This document shows positions 5,959 through 13,491 of a stretch of DNA of 14,288 nt, in pieces. This DNA is from Chloroflexota bacterium (GTDB lineage: Bacteria > Chloroflexota > UBA11872 > VXNJ01), in NCBI GenBank assembly GCA_026708165.1, contig JAPOVO010000212.1, forward strand, positions 1-14,288. The letters are read 5' to 3'. Every line of letters begins with the position of its first letter. Position 1 is the stretch's first letter. The translations under genes and the position numbers were made by a program. The notes under the pieces are model-generated. The model did no database searches. It saw only the letters and a list, made by a program, of their open reading frames with translations, and was not told the DNA's origin.

Positions 5959-8766
5959 TCACTGGACTCGGACGCGTGATACGCCGTTGATCTTTTCGAC
6001 GTGGATAACTGATTGGAGCAGCCGTTCGAAGGTGTCGTCGTGGCTGATGACGAACAGCTGGGAAAAGCCGGTGATGCGCTGAATCTGCTCCGCGAGGTTT
6101 TCCCTACGGGTGGCGTCGAGGTTCTGGGTTGGTTCGTCGAGGAACGCGGTGTCGATTCGGAGCAGGTCCCGGAGCAGGGCCAGCCGCACCGAGAGCGCGG
6201 CGGTTATCTGCTCGCCGCCGGAGAGCTGGCGGAAAGACCTGCGATAGCCGCCGCTCTCCAGCCAAATTCCGTATTCCTCGTCCCATTGGAGCGAATGATC
6301 GTAGCTGCCCATGATTTCGCAGAATATCTCGTTGGCAGATTCGGACACGCCCAAGACCATGGCCTTGGTCACCTCGGGACCGGCGTCGCGCAGCGAATTG
6401 CGAATGAGCCGGGTGACGCGCTGAAGCGTCTCGGTACGTTTGGCTTTGGCGAGGTTGGCCTCGGATTCCCGCTGGACCTCCAGCAGCTCCAGCCGTTCTT
6501 CCTCCAGTTGCTTCAACTCGGCGTCCAACTGCTCCCGACGACTGTGGAGAGCGCCAACCTCGGTCTGAATGGCGCTCTCGTGTTCGCGCGCTTTGGCCAG
6601 GCTTGCGGGGTCGAACTGCCTTGCCTGCTTTTCGAGCAGCCGTCTGGAACGCTCGACGGCTTGCCCGGCCTGATTGGTCTTTGCGCGGGCGGACTCGCGC
6701 TCTTCGAGGAGGGCGGGCAGGCTCCCGGCGAGGGCGCTGTCCTTCAAGTGCCGTTCATGTGCAGGACGCAATGATGCGAGGGAGCGCCGCAGGTTGTCGA
6801 CCAGTTCGGGTGTGTTCGCGAGAGGGCCGATTTCTTCGCGGAGCGATGCGAGCTTCGAAGCGGACGACGCAGTGGCATCGCGCGCCTCGGCAAGCTCGTC
6901 CTCGATTGACTTGCGCCTGGCGAGCTCTGACCGAGCGAGTTGAAGGCGAGTGCGTGGGTCGGGGGCGCCGAACTCGTCGATTTGTTCTGCGAGTGCGATG
7001 GCTTCCGATTGCGCTTTCAGGGCTTGAGCCTCCGCGGTCCTGGCCTCGGCGACCAGGGCGTTTTGCGCCTCGATGCGCTGGGACAGCGTGGTGACATGGT
7101 CCTCCCAAACCGCGATCCCTGCGGCCTTTTCCTCGGCGGCGCGGGCCAGCCGCAGACGCTCGCGGGTTTGTTGGAGCACGCCTTCAAGCCCGGTTCGTTT
7201 GATCGGGTCGGCGGCCTCGAGGCGGACGCTGTAAAGCTCGACCAGGCGCGATCCCCGCTCGATGGCTAGTTTCAAGGCTTGACGCAGGTGATTGAGATCC
7301 GGTTGACGGTCTGAGCCTTTGGGGCCGGACTCGATGCGCCGCTCAACGCCGGCAAGCTCCAGACGCTCGCCGGCAACGCGCGCCGAGAGACCGTCGACGT
7401 TCGGGCTGAAGAGCTGCAAATCGCTGTGGGCGGCGTCGGCCGTTGCCATGGACGCCGAAAGATCGACGATCCGCCGCTGGAGGTCATCTACCTGGGCGGC
7501 GAGCGGCTTGTGGTTATGCGCATCTGCAATGCGGCGTTCGTATTCCTCCCGGCTGGCGATCTGTCCGGCAATCTCGGACTCGATCCGCTCTACCTGTTCC
7601 CTTGCGTTGGCGAGCACTGCCGCCCGCCGGCGAGCTTCGTCGAGCCGGTTTTCCAGCTCCGATTGAGACTTGGCGGCCTTTTGCAGGTCCGGTAAACGTG
7701 CATGGAGACGGGACAGTTCATCCAGGTCTGCTTGCGCCTGGTTGCGGCGCTTTTGGTGGAGTCCCAGGTTGGCTTCGAGCACGCTGATTTCGGTCGAAAG
7801 ACGCTGGAATTCGGCGAGCCGCGCCTGCTCGACGTTGAAGCGCTTTTCCGTGGACCGGTACTCGGCGGACTGCGCGCTGGAGGCGTTCGCCCGCTCGGCG
7901 GCGTCTTCGGCTTCGCTTACCCTGGCGGCGGCCGCATGGAACGACTCCTCGTGAAGCTTGAGGGTTTGTGTGGTGGCGCTGATCTCCGCTTTGAGACGGT
8001 CGATCGACTCCTTGCGGGCGTTGAGGCCGGCTATTGCGGCTGTGGCCTTTTCCAGTTCGTTGGCTGCTTGAACGAGGAGCGCCGCGACTTCAGCGGCGGC
8101 GGACTGCTTGTCCGCGATTGTGCGGGTGACTTGCGGCAGGTCCTTCAGGCGCTCCTGGAGCGCGGCCAGAGTTTGCTCAAGTTCGGATCTTCGGTTGTCC
8201 AGCAGGTTCAGGGGTTGCCTCAGCGCGTTGAACGCGGTGCGGAAGTCCTGAGTGCCGAGGAGCGGATCGAACTTGCTCTTGCGCGACTGGGGAGTATCGA
8301 TGAAGTCGGCCGTCAGCCGTCCCTGGGGGACGCCGCTGACGTCGGCGAAAATCGATTTGAGATCGACCGCGCTCTCGCCGAAACCCAGACTCCGCCGGAG
8401 AAATCTGTCGACCTCCTCGCGGCCTTCGGCCATTGGGCCGCCGTGTTCGGCATCCATTAGTTTCGGAGCGGCGGACACAGCGCCAGCTCGACTCTTTCGC
8501 AGCGACCGCACCGACTCATACTCGCGGCCGTCCAGCGGAGAGATGAAGCAGACGCGTATTTCGGCGGACGTTTGCCCTTCGCGCATGAGCGCGGCGAGAG
8601 GGACGCCTGTGAAACCGAAGAGCGCGTAGCCCACGGCCTCGACTATGGTCGACTTGCCCGCGCCGTTTTCGCCGGAGATCGCGGTAAGACCCGGTGAAAG
8701 GTCGAGGTGCTGCTCCTCGTAGCTCTTGATGTTATTCAGGTAAACGCTAGTTATCTGCAACGTCAA
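5959..8766 (-). CDS. Rad50/SbcC-like SMC-family ATPase without zinc hook
   Basis: A 935-residue split-ABC ATPase with long coiled coils, the usual partner of the Mre11/SbcD nuclease in processing of DNA ends and hairpins. Walker A GENGAGKST is at 32-40, a Q-loop-like VPQGRL follows near 155, then heptad-rich Ala/Glu/Leu/Arg coiled coil to about 800. The signature LSGGEQ is at 848-853, Walker B AFLDEPTQNLD begins at 874 and the switch His in VISHDD is at about 909. Only two cysteines occur in the whole protein (in IRVCFIS and EIFCEIM), so the Cys-X-X-Cys hook that joins Rad50 or SbcC coils through zinc is absent. The apex around 430-530 has no obvious substitute. The gene overlaps mre11 by 20 bases. 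The start is a TTG (8766); a second TTG at 8760 is equally possible, and no ATG is available near the N-terminal strand. Confidence 0.92.
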   Translation of the reverse strand: MTLQITSVYLNNIKSYEEQHLDLSPGLTAISGENGAGKSTIVEAVGYALFGFTGVPLAALMREGQTSAEIRVCFISPLDGREYESVRSLRKSRAGAVSAAPKLMDAEHGGPMAEGREEVDRFLRRSLGFGESAVDLKSIFADVSGVPQGRLTADFIDTPQSRKSKFDPLLGTQDFRTAFNALRQPLNLLDNRRSELEQTLAALQERLKDLPQVTRTIADKQSAAAEVAALLVQAANELEKATAAIAGLNARKESIDRLKAEISATTQTLKLHEESFHAAAARVSEAEDAAERANASSAQSAEYRSTEKRFNVEQARLAEFQRLSTEISVLEANLGLHQKRRNQAQADLDELSRLHARLPDLQKAAKSQSELENRLDEARRRAAVLANAREQVERIESEIAGQIASREEYERRIADAHNHKPLAAQVDDLQRRIVDLSASMATADAAHSDLQLFSPNVDGLSARVAGERLELAGVERRIESGPKGSDRQPDLNHLRQALKLAIERGSRLVELYSVRLEAADPIKRTGLEGVLQQTRERLRLARAAEEKAAGIAVWEDHVTTLSQRIEAQNALVAEARTAEAQALKAQSEAIALAEQIDEFGAPDPRTRLQLARSELARRKSIEDELAEARDATASSASKLASLREEIGPLANTPELVDNLRRSLASLRPAHERHLKDSALAGSLPALLEERESARAKTNQAGQAVERSRRLLEKQARQFDPASLAKAREHESAIQTEVGALHSRREQLDAELKQLEEERLELLEVQRESEANLAKAKRTETLQRVTRLIRNSLRDAGPEVTKAMVLGVSESANEIFCEIMGSYDHSLQWDEEYGIWLESGGYRRSFRQLSGGEQITAALSVRLALLRDLLRIDTAFLDEPTQNLDATRRENLAEQIQRITGFSQLFVISHDDTFERLLQSVIHVEKINGVSRVRVQ

Positions 8767-10045
8767 GGATTCCGGCGCGCCTGAGTCCGGACGTCAGGAT
8801 TTCCAGAAGTGACTCGGGCGATTCGGACTGAATGGACTGAGACTTGAGCCGGGCCGACAGGGCGGCCAGCTCGGCGGCGTGGGGCGCGAACTCGTCGTAT
8901 TTTTCGAACATCTCGGTTAGCACACTGCGCTCGATCTCGCTGCGCGTTTGTTGAAGGTCGGACGCCATCGGATCACCAAGCTGACGGTTTTCCGTATCCA
9001 GCACTACCCGGGCGATCAGGCAGTCGAGCTTCTCGTGAAGGACTCGTTCGTAGAGACGCGGCTCGACGAGACCGCGTTCGAATCGGAGCAGGCCGGAGAG
9101 CCGCAGCTCGACGATGGGGCGTTCGGAGCGCGACTCCACGTGGCCGTCCGCCAATCTGGAGATTGCCTGTGCCAGCTCCTCGGGCGTGGCGAATGAGCCG
9201 ACTTCGATTTCCAGCTTTAGATATTTTCGGGAGAACGCGACGTTGCTGAGTAGTCGAGCATGCTGCCTGGGTGATGCCGCGGTATCGACAGTCACGTCGT
9301 AGAAGCCTTTGCGCCGCCCGACCTCCCGCGAGCTCCAGTTTTCGAGCGCGCCCGGGCTGAAAAGCAGCGGCTCCTCGTCAGTGCCGTCCGGCAGGCTGAA
9401 CGCGTGGTGGATGTGGCCCAAGGCGACGTAGTCGATGAGGCCGCGAAGCACCAACAGCTCGTCGGCGGTGCATCCGCTGTGCAAGTAGTCCACCTTGTCG
9501 TCGACTCCGGTATGCAGGAGACAAATCGAGTGTTCGATGCCGGACGCGGGCAACCCGGCGGCGAGTCCGACGAACAGGCGGACTATTTCCGGGAGCCGAG
9601 CGCCGTAATAGCCGATACCGAAAATGCGGATGCCGTCGAGGTCGAAGTAGGTCCCTCCGGATTCGGCCTGCCATGGACGGACTCCCAGTCCATCTTGCTC
9701 GCGGGTGATGTCGAGCAGATGCAGAAGGCCTTGCCGCTGCAGATACCAGACCCACGTCGTGGCTCCGTGCCGGAGGAACTTCTCGTGATTGCCTTCGATC
9801 GCGAAAACGGGTATTCCGGCTTCGGAGAGCCGTCGAAGGCCCGTCGCGGCGACATCAAACGTTTGGGGATCGACCGTCTTCTGTTCGAAGAGATCGCCCG
9901 CGATCAGCACGAAGTCGGCGCTCACATCAATCGAATAGTTGATGACGTCGGCGTAGGCGCGGGCGAAATCGGCAGCGCGCTCGACCCGGCCGTACTGCTG
10001 CTTGCCGAGATGGATATCGGCCATGTGGACGAACCGAAACTTAAT
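8747..10045 (-). CDS. Mre11/SbcD-like DNA repair nuclease
   Basis: With the proposed ATT start at 10045 the protein has 432 residues. It is a calcineurin-like phosphoesterase of the Mre11/SbcD type, a Mn-dependent 3'-5' exonuclease and endonuclease. Phosphoesterase motifs appear in order: ADIHLG (Asp10, His12), AGDLFE (Asp51), EGNHE (Asn86, His87), LLHTG (His178) and ALGHIHH (His211, His213), followed by a capping domain that probably binds Rad50. The first ATG (10024) encodes the Met inside HMADIHLG and would remove the first beta strand. Reading upstream gives MKFRFVHMADIHLG from an ATT at 10045, preceded by GGAG with a 7-base spacer, while the ATG has no ribosome site. The frame is closed by a stop (TGA) at 10064-10066. 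First gene of the operon; its end overlaps rad50. Confidence 0.9.
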   Translation of the reverse strand: MKFRFVHMADIHLGKQQYGRVERAADFARAYADVINYSIDVSADFVLIAGDLFEQKTVDPQTFDVAATGLRRLSEAGIPVFAIEGNHEKFLRHGATTWVWYLQRQGLLHLLDITREQDGLGVRPWQAESGGTYFDLDGIRIFGIGYYGARLPEIVRLFVGLAAGLPASGIEHSICLLHTGVDDKVDYLHSGCTADELLVLRGLIDYVALGHIHHAFSLPDGTDEEPLLFSPGALENWSSREVGRRKGFYDVTVDTAASPRQHARLLSNVAFSRKYLKLEIEVGSFATPEELAQAISRLADGHVESRSERPIVELRLSGLLRFERGLVEPRLYERVLHEKLDCLIARVVLDTENRQLGDPMASDLQQTRSEIERSVLTEMFEKYDEFAPHAAELAALSARLKSQSIQSESPESLLEILTSGLRRAGILDVADN

Positions 10046-10052
10046 CGCGATA

Positions 10053-10056
10053 CTCC
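10053..10056 (-). promoter_or_regulatory. Ribosome binding site that decides the ATT start of mre11
   Basis: On the minus strand the sequence reads GGAG-TATCGCG-ATT. The 7-base spacing is ideal for the ATT at 10045, whereas the first ATG (10024) lies 28 bases away and has no purine-rich site of its own. The only 47 bases between the mre11 start and the divergent gene (10046-10092) hold this site and no clear promoter boxes, so the operon promoter may lie inside the beginning of the divergent gene. Confidence 0.6.
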
Positions 10057-10092
10057 GTGATCTTCAGGGGCGAGGCGCTGAGGTCGCCGCTT

Positions 10093-10968
10093 ATGAATGA
10101 AAACAGCCGGATCGTAGCCGTGACGGGGGGCGCCGGGCGGGTTGGCAGGCTGCTGGCCTCCAATCTTGATGCCTTGGGTCACACCGTAAGAATTCTAGAC
10201 TTGCCGCAGGCGGAATTTGGCGGACTCGAGAACTTTGAAACTCTGCCAGGGGATATTTGCGACGGCGACTATGTGCGGTCGGCGCTGGCAGGCGCGGACG
10301 TGGTTGTGCATCTGGCGGCGCTGCTGCCGCCGGTCGCTGAAGAACGGCCGGAGCTTACTCATCGGGTGAACGTGGAGGGAACCAAGAACGCTCTCGACGC
10401 GATGGACTCGATGGCGGAAGGGGGCACGCTGGTCTTCAGGTCGTCGGTCGTCGTCTACGGCAACACCCAGTACATGCAGCCGCCGGTGACAACCGATGCT
10501 CCGCGCAGGGGCGCCGGGGCATATCCCGAGAGCAAGATCGCCGCGGAGGAGGCGATAGGCGAATCGGGGAGGGCGGCAGTAGCTCTTCGGATATCCGGTG
10601 TTTCGGTTCCTGACTTCCTGCTGCCTCCGGCGGTCTGGCCTTTCACCGCCGATCAGCGCATGGAGTTCGTTCTGATAAATGACGTGGCGGCGGCGCTGAC
10701 CTCGGCGGCGGTCGGCGACTTTGACACGGGGATGGCCGTCCACAACATCGCGGGGGGCGAAAGCTGGCGCTTGACGGGCCGCCAGTATTCGGACGCCTAC
10801 CTGGGGACGTTTCAGATTCCGGGCGACGAAGCCAAGTTTCTGGACCAGTCCGAGGCATTCGACTTCTACGACATCGATTCGGCGGTCGAGGACTTTGGCT
10901 TCAGTCCGACGCCATTTGAGTGCTTTCTCTCGGCGTTTGAGTCATCGATTGCCAAAGCGTTGAGTTGA
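10093..10968 (+). CDS. NAD-dependent epimerase/dehydratase family protein (extended SDR)
   Basis: From the ATG at 10093 the protein has 291 residues. Extended short-chain dehydrogenases act on nucleotide sugars or related alcohols in the cytoplasm. The Rossmann motif TGGAGRVG lies at 11-18, and an acidic residue in ILDLPQ (Asp36) at the end of strand two suggests NAD rather than NADP. HLAALLPP is at 73-80, a Ser pair in RSSVVVYG at 117-118, and the catalytic YPESK (Tyr144, Lys148) follows. The C-terminal substrate part is short. The ATG follows GAGG at 9 bases; an in-frame GTG at 10057 would add 12 residues that do not resemble the family. It diverges from mre11 with only 47 bases between starts. 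Substrate unknown. Confidence 0.88.
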   Translation: MNENSRIVAVTGGAGRVGRLLASNLDALGHTVRILDLPQAEFGGLENFETLPGDICDGDYVRSALAGADVVVHLAALLPPVAEERPELTHRVNVEGTKNALDAMDSMAEGGTLVFRSSVVVYGNTQYMQPPVTTDAPRRGAGAYPESKIAAEEAIGESGRAAVALRISGVSVPDFLLPPAVWPFTADQRMEFVLINDVAAALTSAAVGDFDTGMAVHNIAGGESWRLTGRQYSDAYLGTFQIPGDEAKFLDQSEAFDFYDIDSAVEDFGFSPTPFECFLSAFESSIAKALS

Positions 10969-10994
10969 GATTTGGGTCAGAGGCCTGGGGAGGC

Positions 10995-11129
10995 TTATGC
11001 ATTGCTCTTGGCTTCTTCCGAACGACCATTGGGTGAACAACTGGCAGCGAGCCTCGACCGCGGCTCATCGTCGAGGACGTAGTCGGTCCAAGTCAGGGCA
11101 TCTCCGTCGATCGACGCTTACGAGCACGG
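10995..11129 (-). other. Possible 44-codon ORF or gene remnant
   Basis: A GTG at 11129 opens a 44-codon frame ending in TAA at 10995, containing ALTWTDYVLDDEPRSRLAAS, which looks more protein-like than the average non-coding frame. There is no ribosome site ahead of the GTG, and the frame is closed by a TGA a short way upstream. It might be a degraded gene end or chance. The rest of the 10969-11185 gap holds only the two small inverted repeats listed separately. Confidence 0.2.
11052..11076. repeat. Inverted repeat downstream of the epimerase gene
   Basis: CCTCGAC (11052-11058) and GTCGAGG (11070-11076) are perfect 7-base arms around an 11-base loop, 84 bases after the epimerase stop. No U tract follows, so it is at best a weak or Rho-assisted terminator, and it also falls inside the doubtful minus-strand ORF. 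Confidence 0.3.
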
Positions 11130-11160
11130 CGTTGAGAGGACTCGCTCGGGATCATCGCAG

Positions 11161-11176
11161 CGCGGCCTAAGCCGCG
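11161..11176 (-). terminator. Short GC hairpin after the dehalogenase-like gene
   Basis: CGCGGC (11161-11166) and GCCGCG (11171-11176) form a perfect 6-bp stem with a 4-base loop, beginning 9 bases downstream of the stop of the minus-strand gene ending at 11186. The position fits a transcript end, but no T-run follows on either strand, so an intrinsic terminator is not shown. Confidence 0.3.
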
Positions 11177-11185
11177 GAAGTGAAA

Positions 11186-12433
11186 CTACGTGTCGCGGGT
11201 GATGCCGTTCTTGTCGATGGCCGACTTGACGTTCCTGGCGAATTCGGTGAGTTCGCCGTCGGTGGGGATGTCTTCGCCGGCAATCCGCTCTTTGAACTGC
11301 TCGAATAGCCAGTCCTCGCGGCGGCCGTGCGGTATGTCGAAAAAGCTCCGCTCGAAGTTGGGGAGCCGGCCGGGGCCGAAGTAGCCTTTGTCGTGCAGCG
11401 AGTAGCCTTCGAGCTCGTGGGTGCCCTTGCCCAGCACTTCGCCGGTTTGCACATAGTGGTTCATCACAGCAGGCATGCCGAACTTCTGTATCGGGCAGAC
11501 CTTCATGCAGATGCCGCAACCCTCGTATATGGCCATCACGGGGCGGCATCGATCGTAGATGACCTTGTTCTTCTCGGCGCCGCGCCACCACACCTTGTCT
11601 TTGACGAGGGCTCGTGCGGGGCAGCGTTCCACGCATATCAAGCATTTTTGACAGAATGCGTGAATGCCATAGTCCACCGGCTTGTCGTATGTAACCGGAG
11701 CGTCGGTTGTAATCATCATCAGGCGAGCCCGGGAGCCGAAGTGTGGCGACAGAAGCTGGCCGTTGGCCCCAAGCTGTCCCAGGCCAGCGGCGACGAACAT
11801 GGGGATCATTACCGAGATCGGATCGCGTGGGCTGTGAATCTGCGCGTGGTAGCCCATCTCTCGGATAAGGTCGGCGAGCTTGGCACCCCGTTTGCTCTCG
11901 AACTCATAGGTGTCGAAATGGGCGTGCTCGGCTTCAAGGCTGGGAAGACTCTGGGTCTGATCGTAGTCCTGCTCCATCGCCAGGCAGATGGCGTGGGGAA
12001 ACTTCGCCCAGCTCCGCTTGCATTCGAAGAGGTACCGGCGGTCGAACCTTGTGAAGCCGACCTCTCCGAAGCCGAGCTCGCGGGCCGCGCGCCGGATGTC
12101 TTCGGTAAGGTCTTTCCCATTCCGCGAGGCGCCTGACGGCTTCAGGTTCGCCGACACCTCGGCGGAGTCGACCAAGGGTTTCATTCGCTCGTCGTGGCCC
12201 CTCATGTAGTCGGCCACCTCGGGTGAATATACCGACCACACCCAGTCCCTGTCGGCGCCCTTCTCGATGTTTTGGGTTTCAAGGGGTTCTACGCGGCTGA
12301 AGAACGAGACGTCGGCCTCGCGGAGAGGGATGCCGGGCGTGGTGGTCAGGTCCTCGGCGACAGGTATTTCGACATCCGGGTCGCCGAATACTCGCCCAGG
12401 TCGCTTGACGACGTGGCTTATCGACTTGACCAT
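11186..12433 (-). CDS. Reductive dehalogenase-like protein with two 4Fe-4S clusters
   Basis: A 415-residue protein. Two ferredoxin-type motifs are visible: CQKCLICVERCP (Cys261, 264, 267, 271) and a second set, Cys296 with CGICMKVCP (Cys306, 309, 313). Ahead of them, GLGQLGANGQLLSPHFGSRARLMMITTDAP (217-246) matches the segment shared by reductive dehalogenases and the cobalamin-dependent epoxyqueuosine reductase QueG, which suggests a corrinoid cofactor. The N-terminus, MVKSISHVVKRPGRV, is not a twin-arginine signal, and no membrane-anchor gene (rdhB) lies nearby, so the protein is probably cytoplasmic and not part of organohalide respiration. The length and N-terminal region favour the dehalogenase-like family over QueG. 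The start at 12433 has only a weak site (GGAA). Substrate and true activity are unknown. Confidence 0.82.
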   Translation of the reverse strand: MVKSISHVVKRPGRVFGDPDVEIPVAEDLTTTPGIPLREADVSFFSRVEPLETQNIEKGADRDWVWSVYSPEVADYMRGHDERMKPLVDSAEVSANLKPSGASRNGKDLTEDIRRAARELGFGEVGFTRFDRRYLFECKRSWAKFPHAICLAMEQDYDQTQSLPSLEAEHAHFDTYEFESKRGAKLADLIREMGYHAQIHSPRDPISVMIPMFVAAGLGQLGANGQLLSPHFGSRARLMMITTDAPVTYDKPVDYGIHAFCQKCLICVERCPARALVKDKVWWRGAEKNKVIYDRCRPVMAIYEGCGICMKVCPIQKFGMPAVMNHYVQTGEVLGKGTHELEGYSLHDKGYFGPGRLPNFERSFFDIPHGRREDWLFEQFKERIAGEDIPTDGELTEFARNVKSAIDKNGITRDT

Positions 12434-12671
12434 GACATTTCCATTTGCAGGAAAGCAGCAGTCTTCAGCGTTGAGAGTGTAGTACCGGGAAGATCAGGTG
12501 ATCAAGCGTGGTTTCGCGCCGCTGTCTTGGGTATGGGAGCGGGGTCGGCGAGCGACACAGATAGGACTGCTGCGGCCCCGTCCCTGTTTGCGAGGTCGGA
12601 CGACGATTCTGCGACCGAGATTGGTGATGTAATCTCTCTGAAAACAGGGGCCAATGGACGCGAGGTGACGT
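12434..12671. promoter_or_regulatory. Divergent intergenic region between the dehalogenase-like and cupin genes
   Basis: These 238 bases separate two genes transcribed away from each other and must hold both promoters. I cannot pick convincing -35/-10 pairs. A small palindrome-like GATCAGGTGATC occurs near 12493-12504. The plus-strand frame that crosses this region has no protein-like features. Confidence 0.4.
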
Positions 12672-13076
12672 ATGGCCGTCATAAAGAAAGAAGTGGAAGG
12701 CGTTGACATCTACCCGGACGAGCCGGGTCGAGTCGTGCGCAAGGACCTTGTAGGACCCGAAGACGGCGCGCCCAACTTCTCGATGCGCCAGTTCCATCTC
12801 TCGCCCGGATCGTCGACACCCGAACATTCGCACGACTGGGAGCACGAGGTATTGATAACCCAGGGCGGCGGGACGCTCTTGCACAGGAGCGGGAATTCGG
12901 ACTTCACGGCGGGTGACACGGTCTACGTACCGCCGCATGAGGTGCACCAGTTCCAAAACACCGGAGACGGACCGCTGGCGTTTATCTGCGTGGTGCCGAA
13001 TTCCGGGCACGTGGCGAGCCTGACGAATGAGGAACGCGATCGCCTCGCGGCCGCCGGAATAGACTGCGAAGGATAG
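12672..13076 (+). CDS. Single-domain cupin protein
   Basis: A 134-residue cupin. Both conserved motifs fit the family pattern: motif 1 from Gly46 through His52, His54, Glu59 to Gly66, and motif 2 from Gly81 through Pro87, His92 to Asn96. His52, His54, Glu59 and His92 would bind one metal ion in the beta-barrel. Small cupins of this type include dioxygenases, isomerases and sugar or ligand-binding proteins, and the sequence does not tell which. The ATG follows GAGG with a 6-base spacer. It is divergent from the dehalogenase-like gene; a shared regulation is possible but not shown. Confidence 0.88.
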   Translation: MAVIKKEVEGVDIYPDEPGRVVRKDLVGPEDGAPNFSMRQFHLSPGSSTPEHSHDWEHEVLITQGGGTLLHRSGNSDFTAGDTVYVPPHEVHQFQNTGDGPLAFICVVPNSGHVASLTNEERDRLAAAGIDCEG

Positions 13077-13196
13077 AGTTTTTAGGCGATTTAGCTCTAC
13101 AAGCCGAAGCCTGCGTTTAGAATGAATAATGTGACTCGGGCGGCCACGTCTTTAACTACAGGCTGACCGGCGTTTCGAGGCTTTGGAGGCTCTTCA

Positions 13197-13379
13197 ATGA
13201 AGCTAATCGTTGGGTTCCTGACACTAATCGGGTTGGCGGTGGTGCTGGTGTTTCTCGCCGCAATCGGCCTTTTCGCCTTCGACGAGATGAAGCGGAAAAT
13301 GGCCGAAGGCGACTTCTCGTCGGTAATGCCACCGGCTCCAGAACAAGAACAACCGGCTGCGGAAAGCCAGTCCGGCTAA
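13197..13379 (+). CDS. Small single-pass membrane protein, function unknown
   Basis: A 60-residue protein with a hydrophobic helix at about residues 3-28 (LIVGFLTLIGLAVVLVFLAA and on), then a charged segment DEMKRKMAEGD and a Pro/Glu/Gln-rich tail. It starts at an ATG with GGAGG 7 bases upstream, and a TAGAAT box (13118-13123) without a good -35 lies upstream. The lone Lys before the helix and the acidic tail do not fix orientation firmly. No cleavage site or known domain is seen. The strong ribosome site and the typical amino-acid pattern support a real gene. Confidence 0.6.
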   Translation: MKLIVGFLTLIGLAVVLVFLAAIGLFAFDEMKRKMAEGDFSSVMPPAPEQEQPAAESQSG

Positions 13380-13491
13380 GGTCGAACAACCGCCGCTCAC
13401 CGGATTGCCGAAGGCCCGGCTGAGAAGCGCGGCAGGAGCGGGTATCTAGAAGACTACGGCGCTGGATGCCGCGCGGACCAGACCTGGTTCG

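Noticed and set aside
7702..8460. 252-codon plus-strand frame, and a 253-codon one at 6013-6774
   Set aside because: Both lie opposite the rad50-like gene, whose ATPase motifs and coiled-coil composition are unmistakable. GC-rich coding DNA often keeps the opposite strand open.
2432..10045. Anti-phage defence island based on HerA
   Set aside because: HerA does occur in defence systems with SIR2 or DUF4297 partners, but none is present here. The mre11, rad50 and nurA neighbours indicate DNA repair.
9404..10060. 218-codon plus-strand frame opposite the Mre11-like gene
   Set aside because: The opposite strand carries all phosphoesterase motifs in order; this frame has no recognisable domain.
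11118..11645. 175-codon minus-strand frame overlapping the dehalogenase-like gene
   Set aside because: It is another frame of the same strand as a gene with clear Fe-S motifs, and its composition is Arg-rich as expected of a shifted frame.
12272..12706. 144-codon plus-strand frame ahead of the cupin gene
   Set aside because: It overlaps the start of the dehalogenase-like gene on the other strand and the start of the cupin gene in another frame, and shows no domain.
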